Positions 19,151-31,000 of a stretch of 64,000 bases of DNA are shown here, piece after piece (position 1 is the first letter of the stretch; each line of letters starts with the position of its first letter). This stretch comes from Helichrysum umbraculigerum (taxonomy: Eukaryota; Streptophyta; Magnoliopsida; Asterales; Asteraceae), in the NCBI GenBank assembly GCA_949592205.1, contig CATIUR010000004.1, positions 67,739,837 to 67,803,836 of the forward strand. Reading direction: 5' to 3'. The notes below the pieces were generated by a model. That model ran no database searches. It was not told where the DNA came from and saw only the letters and a list, made by a program, of their open reading frames with translations. The position numbers and the translations under genes were made by a program.

Positions 19151-21512
19151 TGTAACACCCCCATATTCGTTGATTTAGATTAGCGGAAGCATTTAGTTTG
19201 AGTACGGGGGTGTCACAATAATAAGGCATGCATACGTATCAGAGCATATGATTACAACAGAACAATATATATTAAGATGCCAAAAGTATTAATTACAAAG
19301 TTTACGATTCATCGAATCGTACAAGTTAAAAGTAATAAGTTTACAAAAGTAGATTTCTGGAATATGACTAAAACAGTTTCAGTCATACTAGAGAAATCCA
19401 TATGTTTCCAAAAGTTGGCATCCTAAACTTCACGGGTCGCCTAATTCTCCATGTGTGTTGGCGATTCTTACATGCGCAGCTAATTCCCTGAAAAACATAG
19501 TAAATGTCAACAACGAGGTTGAGTGAATTCACAGGTTTTATGTTTATAAGTTCAGTTTTGATAAACCAGGTTGTTTATAATGTGTCGTTGGGATGTCACC
19601 CAAAAGTGTAGCTCGTAAAACCAAATGTGTTTCTAAATAGTTGTTTGTAGGAATGTTCGTATCCTAGTAGTTGTAGGAAAGCAGTATCCTATATCTTGAT
19701 CGTAGGTGTAACACCCCCATAAGACCCGTATCTGGACCACGTGCGGGCAGTGTTACCATTGTGCTGAGTATCCTAATCGTTTGGTGGGTCCATGTCAGTA
19801 GGAAACCCAGTGCCCATGTCAGAAGGGACTTTTCATCAGTCGAATAACAATAGTAGACCCATGTTCGTAGGATCTAGTGCCCATGTCAGAAGGGACTTTT
19901 CAGTAGTGTTGCCCATGTTCGTAGGGACTTTTCAGTAGTGTTGCCCATGTTCGTAGGGACTTTTCAATAGTGTTGCCTATGTTCGTAGGGACTTTCCAAT
20001 AGTGCAATACCAATGGTAGATCCGTGTTAGTGGGATCTAGTGCCCATGTCAGTAGGGACTTTTAGTTACCCAGTCCGTTATAAAAAGTGTTGCTGGTTAT
20101 CCTCCAGCGTTCTCAAAACATGTTCATGTGTTTACAGCGTTGGTAGTATGAAAGTATTATGTAACACCCCCATAAGACCCGTACCTGGACCACGTGCGGG
20201 AAGTGTTACATATTATGTTGTAATCGTCAGTTTGTTTATTAGTTTACCAGTTCAATGTACTCCACTAGTTTGAGTAAAATAGTATACAACCATGTTTGTA
20301 TAAAAGTGTTTGACTATGTTTTCCACCCCTGTTCAAAGCAGTTAAAACAGTAAAAGTAGGGGCTGTGAACTCACCTGTTGAGTTAAGTAGTTGTGCGAGT
20401 GCTAGCAAACGTAAACCCAAGTACAGTCCAAGATCTCCTAACGTCCTAAACGTACGAGATTTAATAAGTATGTGGATGTCTAAGTTAATCATCCATGCTA
20501 GTGTTTGTACAACCAAGTTATGTACAAGTGTTTGTTAAACGTTTACGTTTGTATTTCGTTGTTTGTGAAAAGGTATACGACTCGTTGGTGATAGTTTGAA
20601 ATTATAATTTCAATAAAATAGTGTGTTTGTAATGTTTGTAAAGTTCACATATGGCATTGTATGTAAGTATTCGTTATCGGTTAAGTTCGACACTTAGTGT
20701 AAATATAGTTTGTAAAGTTTCTGTTTTCTGCGACACAATATGCGACACAATGGTTCTGTCGCATGGTACGACACAATTCTGTGACACAAGTGTTGTGTCA
20801 CAGAGATTCGAGGTGCTGAGTCAACAGCGACATAAAGTGTTGTGTCACATGGGTTTTGCGACATAAGGTGCGACATAATCGTTGTGTCGTATGGATACGA
20901 CGTAAGATGATTCGGTATGACACAATCGTTGTGTCGTATGGTTTCTGCAACACAGTATGCGACACAAGCGTTGTGTCGCATAGATGAACACCAGCCCAGA
21001 AACATCGGCTGTCGCGATTTTTGTTTTCATCTCCTGCGTTTGCGTTCCGTGTTTGTTTACCTGATCGTTAAATGTTACTTTATTTTAACTAATATATTTT
21101 TAATTACATATTTCATCTTATTTTTAATTAGGATCTTTTTATGAAACCAAATTGATTTAATTACAAAATTTCAACTTTGTTTTATTTTAATTATACAAGT
21201 TTACGTTTTACGTTATAAAATGATGTGTAAATATTATCAACATAATATTTAATTGTTAATATCGTTATTTAAATATTCCGTTTTATTAAATAACTTTGTT
21301 CACCAACAGTCGTATATTTTTGTCGCGTTTGCTCAATTTGTTTCGTATGTAATTACATTTAATTACAAATAAGTAATACTACGCGTATTAACTAGTTGGG
21401 CTTTGCTAGACTTACCTCTAAAATGTGTTGTGAATTCACTCAAGTAGGAAATTAGCCTAATAATGCTAGTGATTAATGTTTATAATTGCGTTTAAATTTG
21501 CGGGGTGTTACA
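19151..21512 (-). repeat. Element A 5' LTR
   Basis: 2,362 bp, TGTAACAC...GTGTTACA. Compared with the 3' LTR it lacks about 373 bp between the inverted-repeat cluster and a TTTTCATCTCC block (junction near 21021), which removes the stretch that reads CT-rich in the element's orientation. The right duplication ATTTG follows at 21513-21517. Confidence 0.9.
20728..20986. repeat. GACACAA/TTGTGTC inverted-repeat cluster, A 5' LTR
   Basis: Counterpart of 4808-5050. It carries most of the substitutions seen between the two A LTRs and has a short extra GCGACATAAG segment. The hairpin at 20779-20803 keeps perfect pairing although both arms differ from the other LTR. Confidence 0.85.
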
Positions 21513-23077
21513 ATTTGCTAAGTTAGCTAGAATACCATGAAATCACTGTAGAAGAAGTGGATATAACTGACAAGTTCATTGTGGGTTTGCCTTCTAAGTG
21601 GGAAATGTATGGTGTTATGATCAAAGATAATGAAACCAGATATGCTACCATTACCTTAGAGCAGGTCATTGACAAACTCAGAGGTTATGATTTCACCAAA
21701 AAGTCAAGAGATACCGATTCTGATCAGGTTCAGAACCCTGGGTTATATCATGGAAAAACAAATCTTTCGACTGCATCTTCTAGTTAGACCACCGCATTGT
21801 TAGTTGGTGATACTGGTGAAAATGGTGAAATGATATCTAAAGATCTGTGTTTTATTTCCTTTTCTAGTGATGAAACTAAAGGAAAGAGTACTGGGAAGTC
21901 ACCTCAACAGCATCAGAAGATGCATATGAGTGTGAAATCTGCGGAACAGCAATTGTCTGTTCTTGCTTCCTTTGTTGCATCATATGAGAACTACATTGAG
22001 GGAAAGATCAATGATCCTGTTCTGTTTGACGAGGATTATGAATAGATTGATCCGGACTATGTTGAGGAGTTGAACTTCAGGAACTATTAGCATTAGTATC
22101 CAGAAAAGTGAAGAATTTTCTCAAGAGAACTGGTAGAAAGGTTGTGGGCAATAGATCAGGGTTTGATAAAACCAAGGTCAAATGTTTTAACTGTCAAGGT
22201 ATTGGACATTTCGCTCGTGAATGCCAAAGACCTAAGTTAGAAGCTGGTAGAAAACAAGGCTCGGGAAGTACTCTCGCTTCCAAAGCTTTGGTGGTTAAGC
22301 AGTTAGATGGATCTTATGATTGGAAAGCTCAGTCGGAAGAAGAAGCTTTGATGGCTGAGATTGAAGATCAAGAGACAACTGCTGAATCAATGTCCTACAT
22401 GCCCACTGATGTAGAACATAGAGTAGAGGTGCCTGACCTGAAGTGAAGACAAGTGATGAGGATGTGCTGTACATGGATTCAAATGCTGAAATGAGTCCAG
22501 ATGACTTTGTGGCACACATGGCTGAAGTACAAACTGATAAGAAAAGGGTATGTTTGGATATTCTTACTCTTGCTGATGTTTGTTATTTAGTTACTGATTT
22601 GCAATCTCAATTAAATGTTTTATCTGTTTCAAATCAAAATCTGCTATCCCAAGTTAGTGCTTTAACTGATTCTAATAGGTCTATGATATTGAATTTGAAC
22701 AAGCTAAATGTGATGTCCTAAGGTTAAGTACAGATAAGGTAGATCTTAAGAATAAGATTAAGTCTGATGTTTCTGATAAGACCGCACTTAGAGATACCAT
22801 AAAAGAAAAAGCTATAATCTTAGATGGACTCTATATAAACATTAACGACTTAAATCAAACAATAGCTAATAAGGATAGAGAGTTAGCTGAGCTTAAACAG
22901 AAGTTAGTAGAGCAAGATCGGAAGATTGAAACCTACAGAACTTTAGTAATGGACAAAATGCTAGAAGCTCAACGTAGTGTAAAGGACAAGACTGGGATAG
23001 GATACAATGATGTGCCTCATCCTTTTAATGCCAATTACACTAGTAACTCTATAGATTATGAAATGACAGATATTAAT
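21513..23077 (+). pseudogene. Element B gag, middle fragment
   Basis: Continues the Gag reading cut at 3231: DKFIVGLPSKWEMYGVMIKD (near 21565), a CCHC knuckle CFNCQGIGHFAREC (about 22180-22222), then a coiled-coil region (SQLNVLSVSNQNLLSQVSAL) and a GYNDVPHPFN segment near 23000. Stops and frame changes occur at 21785, 22043, 22087, 22443 and about 22720. It is cut at 23077 by element C. Degenerate copia gag. Confidence 0.8.
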
Positions 23078-24578
23078 TGATGTGTGCTAAGTATATGCAA
23101 TTATAATACAAGTTTAATTAAGGAAATACTAAATAATACTATCACACAATTCAGGCAAGATTGGCCCGTTCATGTAATATAGCTTAATAAGTAAGTCCAA
23201 ATTCGAACACAAGGAACACAAAAAACGTTATTCTTATTTATAACTAATTATCTATTTATTCTACTTACAGATATTTACAATTATAATACAATTAAATACA
23301 AGGATCCAATTTACAATAATCTACAAGATAAGGGGGACGTTTTAGTTCCGAACGAACATATTTATATTTATATTTTTGATACAGATTCTAATAGATAAGT
23401 TCTAGGAAACAACTTAAGTATACTCAATTGGATAGAAGATTATAACTATTTAAACAATTATTTATTAAACTTATTATATCAACTTATGTCTATTTGCTTT
23501 GTTGGCTATTATTATTGGTGAATTACTAATGTAGAAAATCATAAAGATTAAGATAATTTTCATATAGCAACATTGCCAAAGATTAAGTACAATATTACTA
23601 TTTATTAAGATCTATCAGCAGTTTATTAATACAATTCCTAGCTTCGGTTGAATTACAGTGTTACTTAACATTAATAATTGATAATCATTAATTAACTTAT
23701 AAAACTCACTAGCTTCGTAAAGTTATCTATATAAATCAGTTAACTTTTATCAATATTAATATAACACAGACAATTCTTGTATAATAAACATTCAATAATA
23801 TAGTTCCAACATAAACATATAATTCATATAATAATTCTAATAAACATACATTTAAACATTCATAATGAAAACCTAATAAGCAATTAATCCAAATAAACAA
23901 TATCCAAAATAACCCAAAAGATTAATAAAGTTACAAGGATAAAGAAACCGAACCAATTAGCAAACCAGCTTTTCCTAGGGTTAAAAACCTTCAAACCCTA
24001 GCTCCTTTGTCTCCAAAATCGCACCTTAAAGTCGTCCTAAAACCCTAACTTTCGGTTTAGTATTCTTGAATCGTATATGGTTTAAGTTAAATTGAGCCTC
24101 TATTTATACTTTTTCTGGCCGACCTTCCAACCGCCGGTTGGATACTCCAACCGCCGGTTGAAGTAATTTGTTTCCGGGTCCAACTCCACGTGTCTGCACC
24201 GCCTTAAACCCTAAAGCTCAACTTGGTTGGTTAATCCAACCGCCGGTTGAATCTATTTTCCAGAATATTCCATTTTCGGGCTTGGGCTTAACTTTTGGAC
24301 TCTCAATCTTCATAACCGGACTTTTCTGTCTTCTTGGCCCAATTCTTTATTTTAACTCTTTTAGTCTTCATTTCTTCAAGGTCTTTAATCTTAATTTCTT
24401 TAAGTGCTTTAAATCTTCAGTTCTGGTCTCGTTCTTGTTCCTTTTTCTTCATTCTTCAATTAAAATACATTTCTGCAATTATTAACAAAATAAGTATCTA
24501 AAATCATATAAATGCAATAAAATGTATAAAAATATAAGGATAAATTAATAAAATATACTATCTATTTGATGCTTATCA
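23078..24578 (-). repeat. Element C 3' LTR
   Basis: 1,501 bp, TGATGTGTGC...GCTTATCA. TATA box (minus) at 24101-24108. CCAACCGCCGGTTGG-type palindromes lie just upstream of it at 24127-24141, 24147-24160 and 24236-24249. Its boundary is set by the polypurine tract that follows. Short frames here are not genes. Confidence 0.85.
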
Positions 24579-26136
24579 AATATCCCCACACTTAAGTTCT
24601 GCTTGTCCTCAAGTAGAAAACTGAATAAAATTTAAAAATAAGAATCAAACTAATATTTAAGAATCAGAATACCAATACTAAAAATCTGTTTCATAAAATA
24701 AAATTTAAACAATTTAATTAACATGGATAACTATAATGTATAAATAAAATTATTATTTGTGCAATATATAACTTATGAATGATTACTAATATATTTGTCC
24801 ACTTTAAACAATCTATATTCATACTTCTGAATACACCTTTATTGTTAGTATGTATATTACTTATGATTTCCATATATGATATACCTTTAAATTTAATTAT
24901 ACAATTTACTTTTATATTCCAATTAAATATATGAAATACATTTTTAAGAATCAAGACATTGGTGACAGGTCTGCATTTTCATGCAACAGAGCGACATAAC
25001 TTGATTCAGGTTTAAGCAAAACCAGACTTGGTCAAACCATTTTGGCGACCTCATTAGGTATCTTTTATTTTTAAGACTTTTCAAGTACTTTTGACTTGCG
25101 TTTGCTTAATTTTTAAATATATATTAATAGAGACCAGGTCTATACTTTCGTATAACAGAGGAAACCATCAATATATACCCCCAAATGTACTCACATAAGT
25201 AAAAAGATATAAAATTATTGCATAACAAATTTAAAAATTAAGACTTTTATGTCATACATTATATTATGTATCATAAAATAATAAACAAGTTATATTATTA
25301 ATTTTTTTATTTTTAAAATTCAGAAATCTTCATATAGATTGCCTATTAGTACATCATATCATATAACTATATATCACTTCCTTATTTAAGTAGCTTACGT
25401 TATATATACAAAACAGTTAATCCATATTAAAGTCTAAACTTTTAAATACACAACAAAACTTTTAACAAAAGTATTCTAACTAATAAATACTTAGTTATTC
25501 ACTTAAAATTTTAAATTTTCAAAAATTTTAGAACAATAGAAACTTAAATGTTTAATTAAAGAAATTCTTTTTCTTACGAACCCTATCCCCACACTTAAAT
25601 TATACAATGCACTCATTGTATAAAAATGATAAACAAAAAGTGAGTAAGGGAAAGAAAAATAGAACAGAAAAACTCCCCTGACTGAAATTATAAATTTCAT
25701 CATCGGCTAAGAAAAATCTTCTTGGTTGATTCCTTCATCTCTTGAAAAATAATATACAACATCCACACTTTCGTAGTTAATCACGATTGCATTTAGCATA
25801 TGCAATAAGCCTTTAAACCCCTCGGTATCCCAAGTGGACGAGTTATAGTCTCGTGAGGGTTTCCAGTGAACACACCCACAAAGTTCATATTAAATAAATA
25901 AGTAAGAACTTTATAAATAAAGTGCTGAACTTACTGCCAGTCTAATGCTATAACAAATAAACAACCATATCAGCATAATAAATATAATAAACGTGAAAAG
26001 TAATCATAATAATAAGTACAGTCATTCCAAATATAAATGTATCAAATGTATCCAACAGAATCTAATCATCATCAGAATCCTCCTGCCCTGGCTGTCTCGA
26101 AGGTCCAGCTCCATCATCAACAAAAGGAATATAAGG
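24579..26136 (-). other. Element C 3' non-coding region and polypurine tract
   Basis: In the element's orientation a GAGGACAAGCAGAAC block leads into AAGTGTGGGGATATT immediately before the LTR, as in other Asp-primed elements. The rest is AT-rich with no gene. The part 24579-25361 is duplicated at 32505-33287. Confidence 0.75.
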
Positions 26137-27461
26137 CTAAAACTCAATAGATCTATCTCTCAACAGCTGCTGTAACAATCCAAACTGATAATCAGATATA
26201 CGAAAACTCTCTCTCTTAAATCTATCAAACCTCTGCTCCATCCTGGCAAACCTCCTATCAATCGTATCAAATCTCCTACCATGCCCTATCTCAATCCTCT
26301 CCAGTCTCTGATAAACCCCATCATACATATCACCTCGACCACGACCTCTACCACGTCCTCTGCCTCTACCTACTGGCAAATCAATCTCTGGTATCTCCGG
26401 TACTGGTGGTGGTATAATTGCTGCTGGTGGAACAGGGGGTCCTCTCAATCTCGCTCTTTGCACAGGCTGCTGTCCAGGTGCAACCTCCGGTGTCCACAAC
26501 AAAACTCCCTCCTGTACACCCTCCTGAATAATACCTAACTCAATCAACTTGTCCTCGCCTAGCAAGGACATCCCAGGTGTAACTGGTGTACAAGTCAAAA
26601 AATCCGCAGCTCCCATCTGATAATAATGAGCTAACCTAGTAACATACTGTCCTCCACATAAACTACTGGTCCTCCTATGTCCTGTCGCCCCAATGGTCAT
26701 CCAATGAACTAATCTCCAGGGAACATTGATCAGCGTCCCCTGAATCATAGTATGCAAATAAAAGAAATCGGGCTGATAGACCTTCTCAGGTCCAGTGTGC
26801 CTACCACAAATAGAATATGCTAACAATCTATGCAAAAGTCTATGAACTGGACTCCTCATATGTATATCTGAAGGTGCCCTCTCTCCATAATCAACAATAG
26901 CCAAATCTCTCCAATATGCAGCAATCTCAACAGATGAATACTGATCAACCATACCTGCAATCAAATGATCCCCAAAAGAATGGTTGTGGAGCTCATCTAG
27001 TGTATAGAGCCCCACAGCTACCCCAAACTCAATCAAACTCATGGTCCTAGGCTGACCTCCCAAATAAAAGAAAATCGAAGGCTGGTCAAACTGTCTAGAA
27101 GCACTATCAAACCTAAGGGTAGTATAAAACTCAATCACTAGCTCCCTATAAATAATCTCCCGAATCTGAAATAATCTAATCCAAGCCAAAGAAACAAAAC
27201 CAACATCACCTGAGTCATCAACCTCCTCAGAGTAGCATCCCCAGTCTCGCCCTCTCTGCGTGGATCTATAACTCTCTCCATCACTGTCCAATCCAAAACA
27301 TCCGGTGTCTCTACCGGCTTAGCAATATGCTCCAGTAATCCATCAGCATACTCAGCTCTCCTCTCAGGTGTAATCGACTCATACTCAAAACATAGGTAAG
27401 GATGTAGCTGGAAATCCTCCCTGTCTAATAATGCACGTCCTACCTGTCTCCTAGTAGCCAT
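26137..27461 (-). pseudogene. Athila ORF-1-like protein of element C, frameshifted
   Basis: Starts at MATRRQVGRALLDRE (27461). The reading changes frame somewhere in 27138-27290 and continues as LAWIRLFQIREIIYRELV, then EFYTTLRFD and FFYLGGQPRTMSLIEFGVAV, which is the characteristic block of the plant ATHILA ORF-1 family (Pfam ATHILA). Downstream come a Pro-rich stretch, an RG repeat (GRGRGRGRGRG) and a helical C terminus (RRFARMEQRFDRF). The family's function is unknown; the RG tract suggests nucleic-acid binding. Without the frame change it would be about 440 residues. Confidence 0.75.
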
Positions 27462-29316
27462 AACTTTAAAACAACTTTAAATAACTGTGTTAGATTTTAT
27501 AATTCAAAAGAAATTTGGGCAGCATTTCTGCTTAATTTTTGATAGCCACCTGTTTAATTTCTTAATTTAAAAACTAAACAGAATAATATATCGAATCAAA
27601 ATGAATCCTACAATATTTATTATCTCGAAATACTATCGAATCCAACAAGGTGTATAGATTGTAGTAATAAATATAGTTTAACTATCGAATTTTATAACGA
27701 CATATTTCAAAAATTATTTTGATTATAATTATATGTTATATTAAATCATTTATCATTTATACCCTAATATGTTCAAAAATTTTCACTTTTAAAAAAAAAA
27801 AAATTATGAAAAGAATTTGTTTTGAAAATATAAAATTCATAAAGTCTGACATAGTTTATAGTTAAAACTATGTCAATGTCATTTTTAACATAGTTTCATG
27901 ATATCGAATTTTAACAAAAAAATTTTATATAACTTTTTTTATAAAATTATTTTTAAAAAGTTTGTAAAATGTTATAATTACAAATAATATTTTTGTTTCG
28001 TCTCATATAATTCAAATTCAAATATGAAGATGAATTTTATTTCAAAATTTTATTGAATCAAAAATGAATCGTTTATATTTAAAATGTACCATTTTTATAA
28101 GTGTGGTTTAACTAATATAAAAATAAAAGTCTTTCTCGATTCAATCCGCAACAATCCGCAACCAAACCTCGATCAACAAAATCAATGCCTAACTAACCTA
28201 AACTAATTTCTACGCATTCTTAATCATTTAAACTAGCAAAATATGTACAATCAATCCATAAACCATAAACAATCAATATATATCTCGGATTAAAATTCGG
28301 AAAAACGCAAAAACGAGTTTAGATAATACCTTTGGTGATGTAAATCACAAAAACGCAATGTATAGATGAAAATGCAATGATCCCCGGTCGAAATCCGTTC
28401 GTCCGATCGTGTATATGCGTTTGAATGTGTGTGTTTGTGTGTGAATGGCGAAAACCTGATGGTTTTCTGGTTTTTGATCGCAAAAGTGTCCAACCGCCGG
28501 TTGGTTTAAAATCTGGCCAGGCCTTTTTCGGCCCAATTAACATTCTTTTGGGCTTTAGCCCATTGATTCTTTTAGCTAATATTTTTAATATTTTAGTAAT
28601 AAAATTTTTAATTTGCGTAATACAACAATTGTTAGTACATTTACAAAATATTTACAAATCATAATCTATGTGTATAAAATTTGTGTATTATTTTAGAAAA
28701 TTAATTAATTTGAAAATTTTAAATAATAAATGGATAAATAATAAAATATTATTTTGGCTATATGCTTTTAATACAAATTCCTGTAATGCTGTTAGTTGTG
28801 ACAAATAACAGATATAATAAATCTTACCTTGGTATACATAGATTTTTCAATCGGTAATTGTGTCGACTCATCCACCTTTTGGAAATTCAATTGTTGACTT
28901 TATCGAATTCCAAATATTGTTTCAATCTTTTTGTCACCAAAAAATATTATATTTTGTATATCTGCAATCTTGTAAACAATGTTAAGCATAATTCCAGAAC
29001 TTATTATTATAATCTCTTCTAAGTATTTTATGAATAATTTTTATCACTATTGCAACTCGTGTAAAAATTCATCTCTAAATACTTAAAATTCCTATCATTT
29101 GTGTAGCTAATACAAATCAAGATGAGATAATCATATAATTCTGAAAACAATAAAATTCATATTAATCAACCATAACACTAAAAACATTAAACTTTAAATA
29201 TCCAAATAATATTCAATTCCTAAACAATTATAAAACTAAAACAAGAATTAGAAAAAATTTAACTAATTATTAAAAATGAAGAGGTTGCAAATGATCTTCA
29301 GAAATGAGGTTTAAGC
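27462..29316 (-). other. AT-rich spacer in element C
   Basis: About 1.85 kb between the two C ORFs with no gene. It contains one isolated CCAACCGCCGGTTGG palindrome at 28490-28504, the same motif as in the C LTRs. Confidence 0.7.
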
Positions 29317-30597
29317 CTAATTCCCATTAACAGGTCTTCCAAAGTTCTCAGGATAAATTCTTCGAAAGTGCAAATAGATCTTATTAGTTATCTCGGGTAT
29401 CGGTGAAGCATATTCAGAAAAACTTTCATGGTGAATCCTTTCAGCATTTTCTACTTCTATAAGTGTGTCAGCTACCCTTTTAACCTTCTTAGCTATCCTT
29501 CCTTCTTCATCAGTAACCATGTAATTATTTTCAACCTTTGTCTCTCGTTCCACATGATTATGTCTCAATGAATCCATTAACCCATAGAAACCTAAATGTA
29601 TATCATGATAATCATATGTGTTATGAGTTCTCACTGCCTTTCCTATGTCTCTTAAAATTCTCCTATAGTATCCTTCTTGATTCTCTGTTGTAATCCCAGA
29701 ATACCTAAAAGTATCTACCAACTGATAGTAAACTTCAGATAACCCTAAATAAAAAAGGTTATTTATTTGATTATAATGAACTCCATTGTAAGCTAGGTGT
29801 AACTCCATTTTAGCATATGTGACCAAGTTTGCCATTGGTTCGTCAGAAAAGTACTCAGGAATTATACGCGTTCTTTCGTCACATTCTCCATAGTAAAATT
29901 CATCAACAATTTCTTGAACATAAAAGTCAACCGTACAATCAATGAAAAATTTCCCAGAACCAATATGCTCTCTAGCCTTTATCGAATTGAAGAAATCTTG
30001 AAAGTTTTCAAGTAAACATATATCAGCCATGTTACTCAAGTTCCTAGTGGCATGCTCTATTATCTCCTTAAGCTCTCTTAACATTTCTCTTTGTTTATCA
30101 GAATAAGGAAACAAAGACTTCTCAAATGTTTCATGCACATATGTATACTTCAACAACTGCTCTTCACAAAACGTTGGATCTACCATCTCATGCTCATTCA
30201 CAATATCATACTTCAGCTCATCTACATAGTTTATGAAATCATCTGTATCTCTAGTCTCATTAGATATAACCCAAGCATTGAATTCTTCTTCCATTTTCCT
30301 AATCAACTCTTTCTGACAATCAGTATACTCTAAAGTGGATTTGTGTATAAGTTCCATAATAAACCTAAGCTCATCCTCATGATACTCTATATAGTGAAAC
30401 ATATATTCCTTATTTGAAACTACAGGTGGTGATTCATAGTCTTCTTCTTCATTAGATAGCTTGATTTTTTTGTTTGGTTCAAAAGACTGGTCATCAATCT
30501 CTATATCTTTGAAATCCATTTTCTCGTTTCCAAAGTCCATTTGCATCGACTCCATTCTAATAACAGCTAATTTTTCTGTGCACAAAGAATAGCACAT
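29317..30597 (-). CDS. Helical-unit protein of element C, 426 aa
   Basis: An intact ORF from ATG 30597, first after the primer site, where Gag would normally be. I recognise no known domain. It has an acidic N terminus with a KKIKL basic patch, then three units of about 44 residues at 89-129, 163-206 and 302-344, each opening with a Y-(S/T)-x-x-Q-like turn (LEYTDCQKELI, FPYSDKQREML, the weaker ITTENQEGYYRRI) followed by helices. Between units 2 and 3 lies KFFIDCTVDFYVQEIVDEF...DERTRIIP. The same order, spacing and residues occur in the C-terminal third of the element H polyprotein. It is acidic, apparently soluble and without zinc knuckles. Function unknown; conservation between diverged elements suggests a role in trans-mobilisation or assembly, which is inference. 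Confidence 0.8.
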   Translation of the reverse strand: MCYSLCTEKLAVIRMESMQMDFGNEKMDFKDIEIDDQSFEPNKKIKLSNEEEDYESPPVVSNKEYMFHYIEYHEDELRFIMELIHKSTLEYTDCQKELIRKMEEEFNAWVISNETRDTDDFINYVDELKYDIVNEHEMVDPTFCEEQLLKYTYVHETFEKSLFPYSDKQREMLRELKEIIEHATRNLSNMADICLLENFQDFFNSIKAREHIGSGKFFIDCTVDFYVQEIVDEFYYGECDERTRIIPEYFSDEPMANLVTYAKMELHLAYNGVHYNQINNLFYLGLSEVYYQLVDTFRYSGITTENQEGYYRRILRDIGKAVRTHNTYDYHDIHLGFYGLMDSLRHNHVERETKVENNYMVTDEEGRIAKKVKRVADTLIEVENAERIHHESFSEYASPIPEITNKIYLHFRRIYPENFGRPVNGN

Positions 30598-31000
30598 AGT
30601 TCAGATTACTTATCTAGTCCTATTTTAATCTAAATAACTTAATATACAATTTTTAATTTTATTTCCTTTACATTGCTAGTCAAAAAGATCTCGGTAGCTC
30701 CATTGATAGTACACAAAAGCGGAGAAACAGGTCAGCGCAAAGCTTATTAAAAACCTATTTCTTTCGAGAAGCACCTTACCTCTTATATGATAAATCAATG
30801 AGGTAGGGCTTTACTCTCCTTATACCTTTGTTTTTGTCAGTATTCTCAATGGGTGAGCCGATATTTCTTATTGATTTTACAAAGTATCAGAAATACAGAT
30901 TATACAAGTAAAATAATTAGTTTAAAATAAAATACACCGCTCCCCCGGTAAAACAAAAGTTTAACCGGTTAAGTGTTCCCCGGCAGCGGCGCCAAAAACT
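30598..31000 (-). other. Element C leader with Asp-tRNA primer binding site
   Basis: On the element strand TGGCGCCGCTGCCGGGG lies a few bases after the LTR (plus-strand about 30977-30995). This is the Asp-tRNA site shared by Athila and Tat elements. The remaining leader has no gene. Confidence 0.85.

Larger units (their letters stand above)
3232..21512 (-). mobile_element. Element A: non-autonomous gag-only Ty3/gypsy retrotransposon, with D nested inside
   Basis: It is bounded by TGTAACAC...GTGTTACA LTRs and a perfect 5-bp duplication (ATTTG), and interrupts B gag. The orientation is minus: the Met-tRNA primer site complement lies at 19135-19148 next to the right LTR, and the polypurine tract at 17202-17214 next to the left LTR. 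Without D it is about 7 kb. The interior holds only gag plus a scrap of protease reading; reverse transcriptase, RNase H and integrase are absent. This fits the TR-GAG class of gag-only plant elements. The 3' signature resembles Tekay-type chromoviruses. Confidence 0.85.

Noticed and set aside
23078..25361. A 2.28-kb LTR for element C
   Set aside because: The repeated block is that long, but the polypurine tract inside it (after 24578 and 32504) shows the LTR ends at about 1.5 kb and the rest is duplicated interior.
29317..30597. A captured host gene in element C
   Set aside because: It lies directly after the Asp primer site between LTRs and is homologous to the H and G element proteins.
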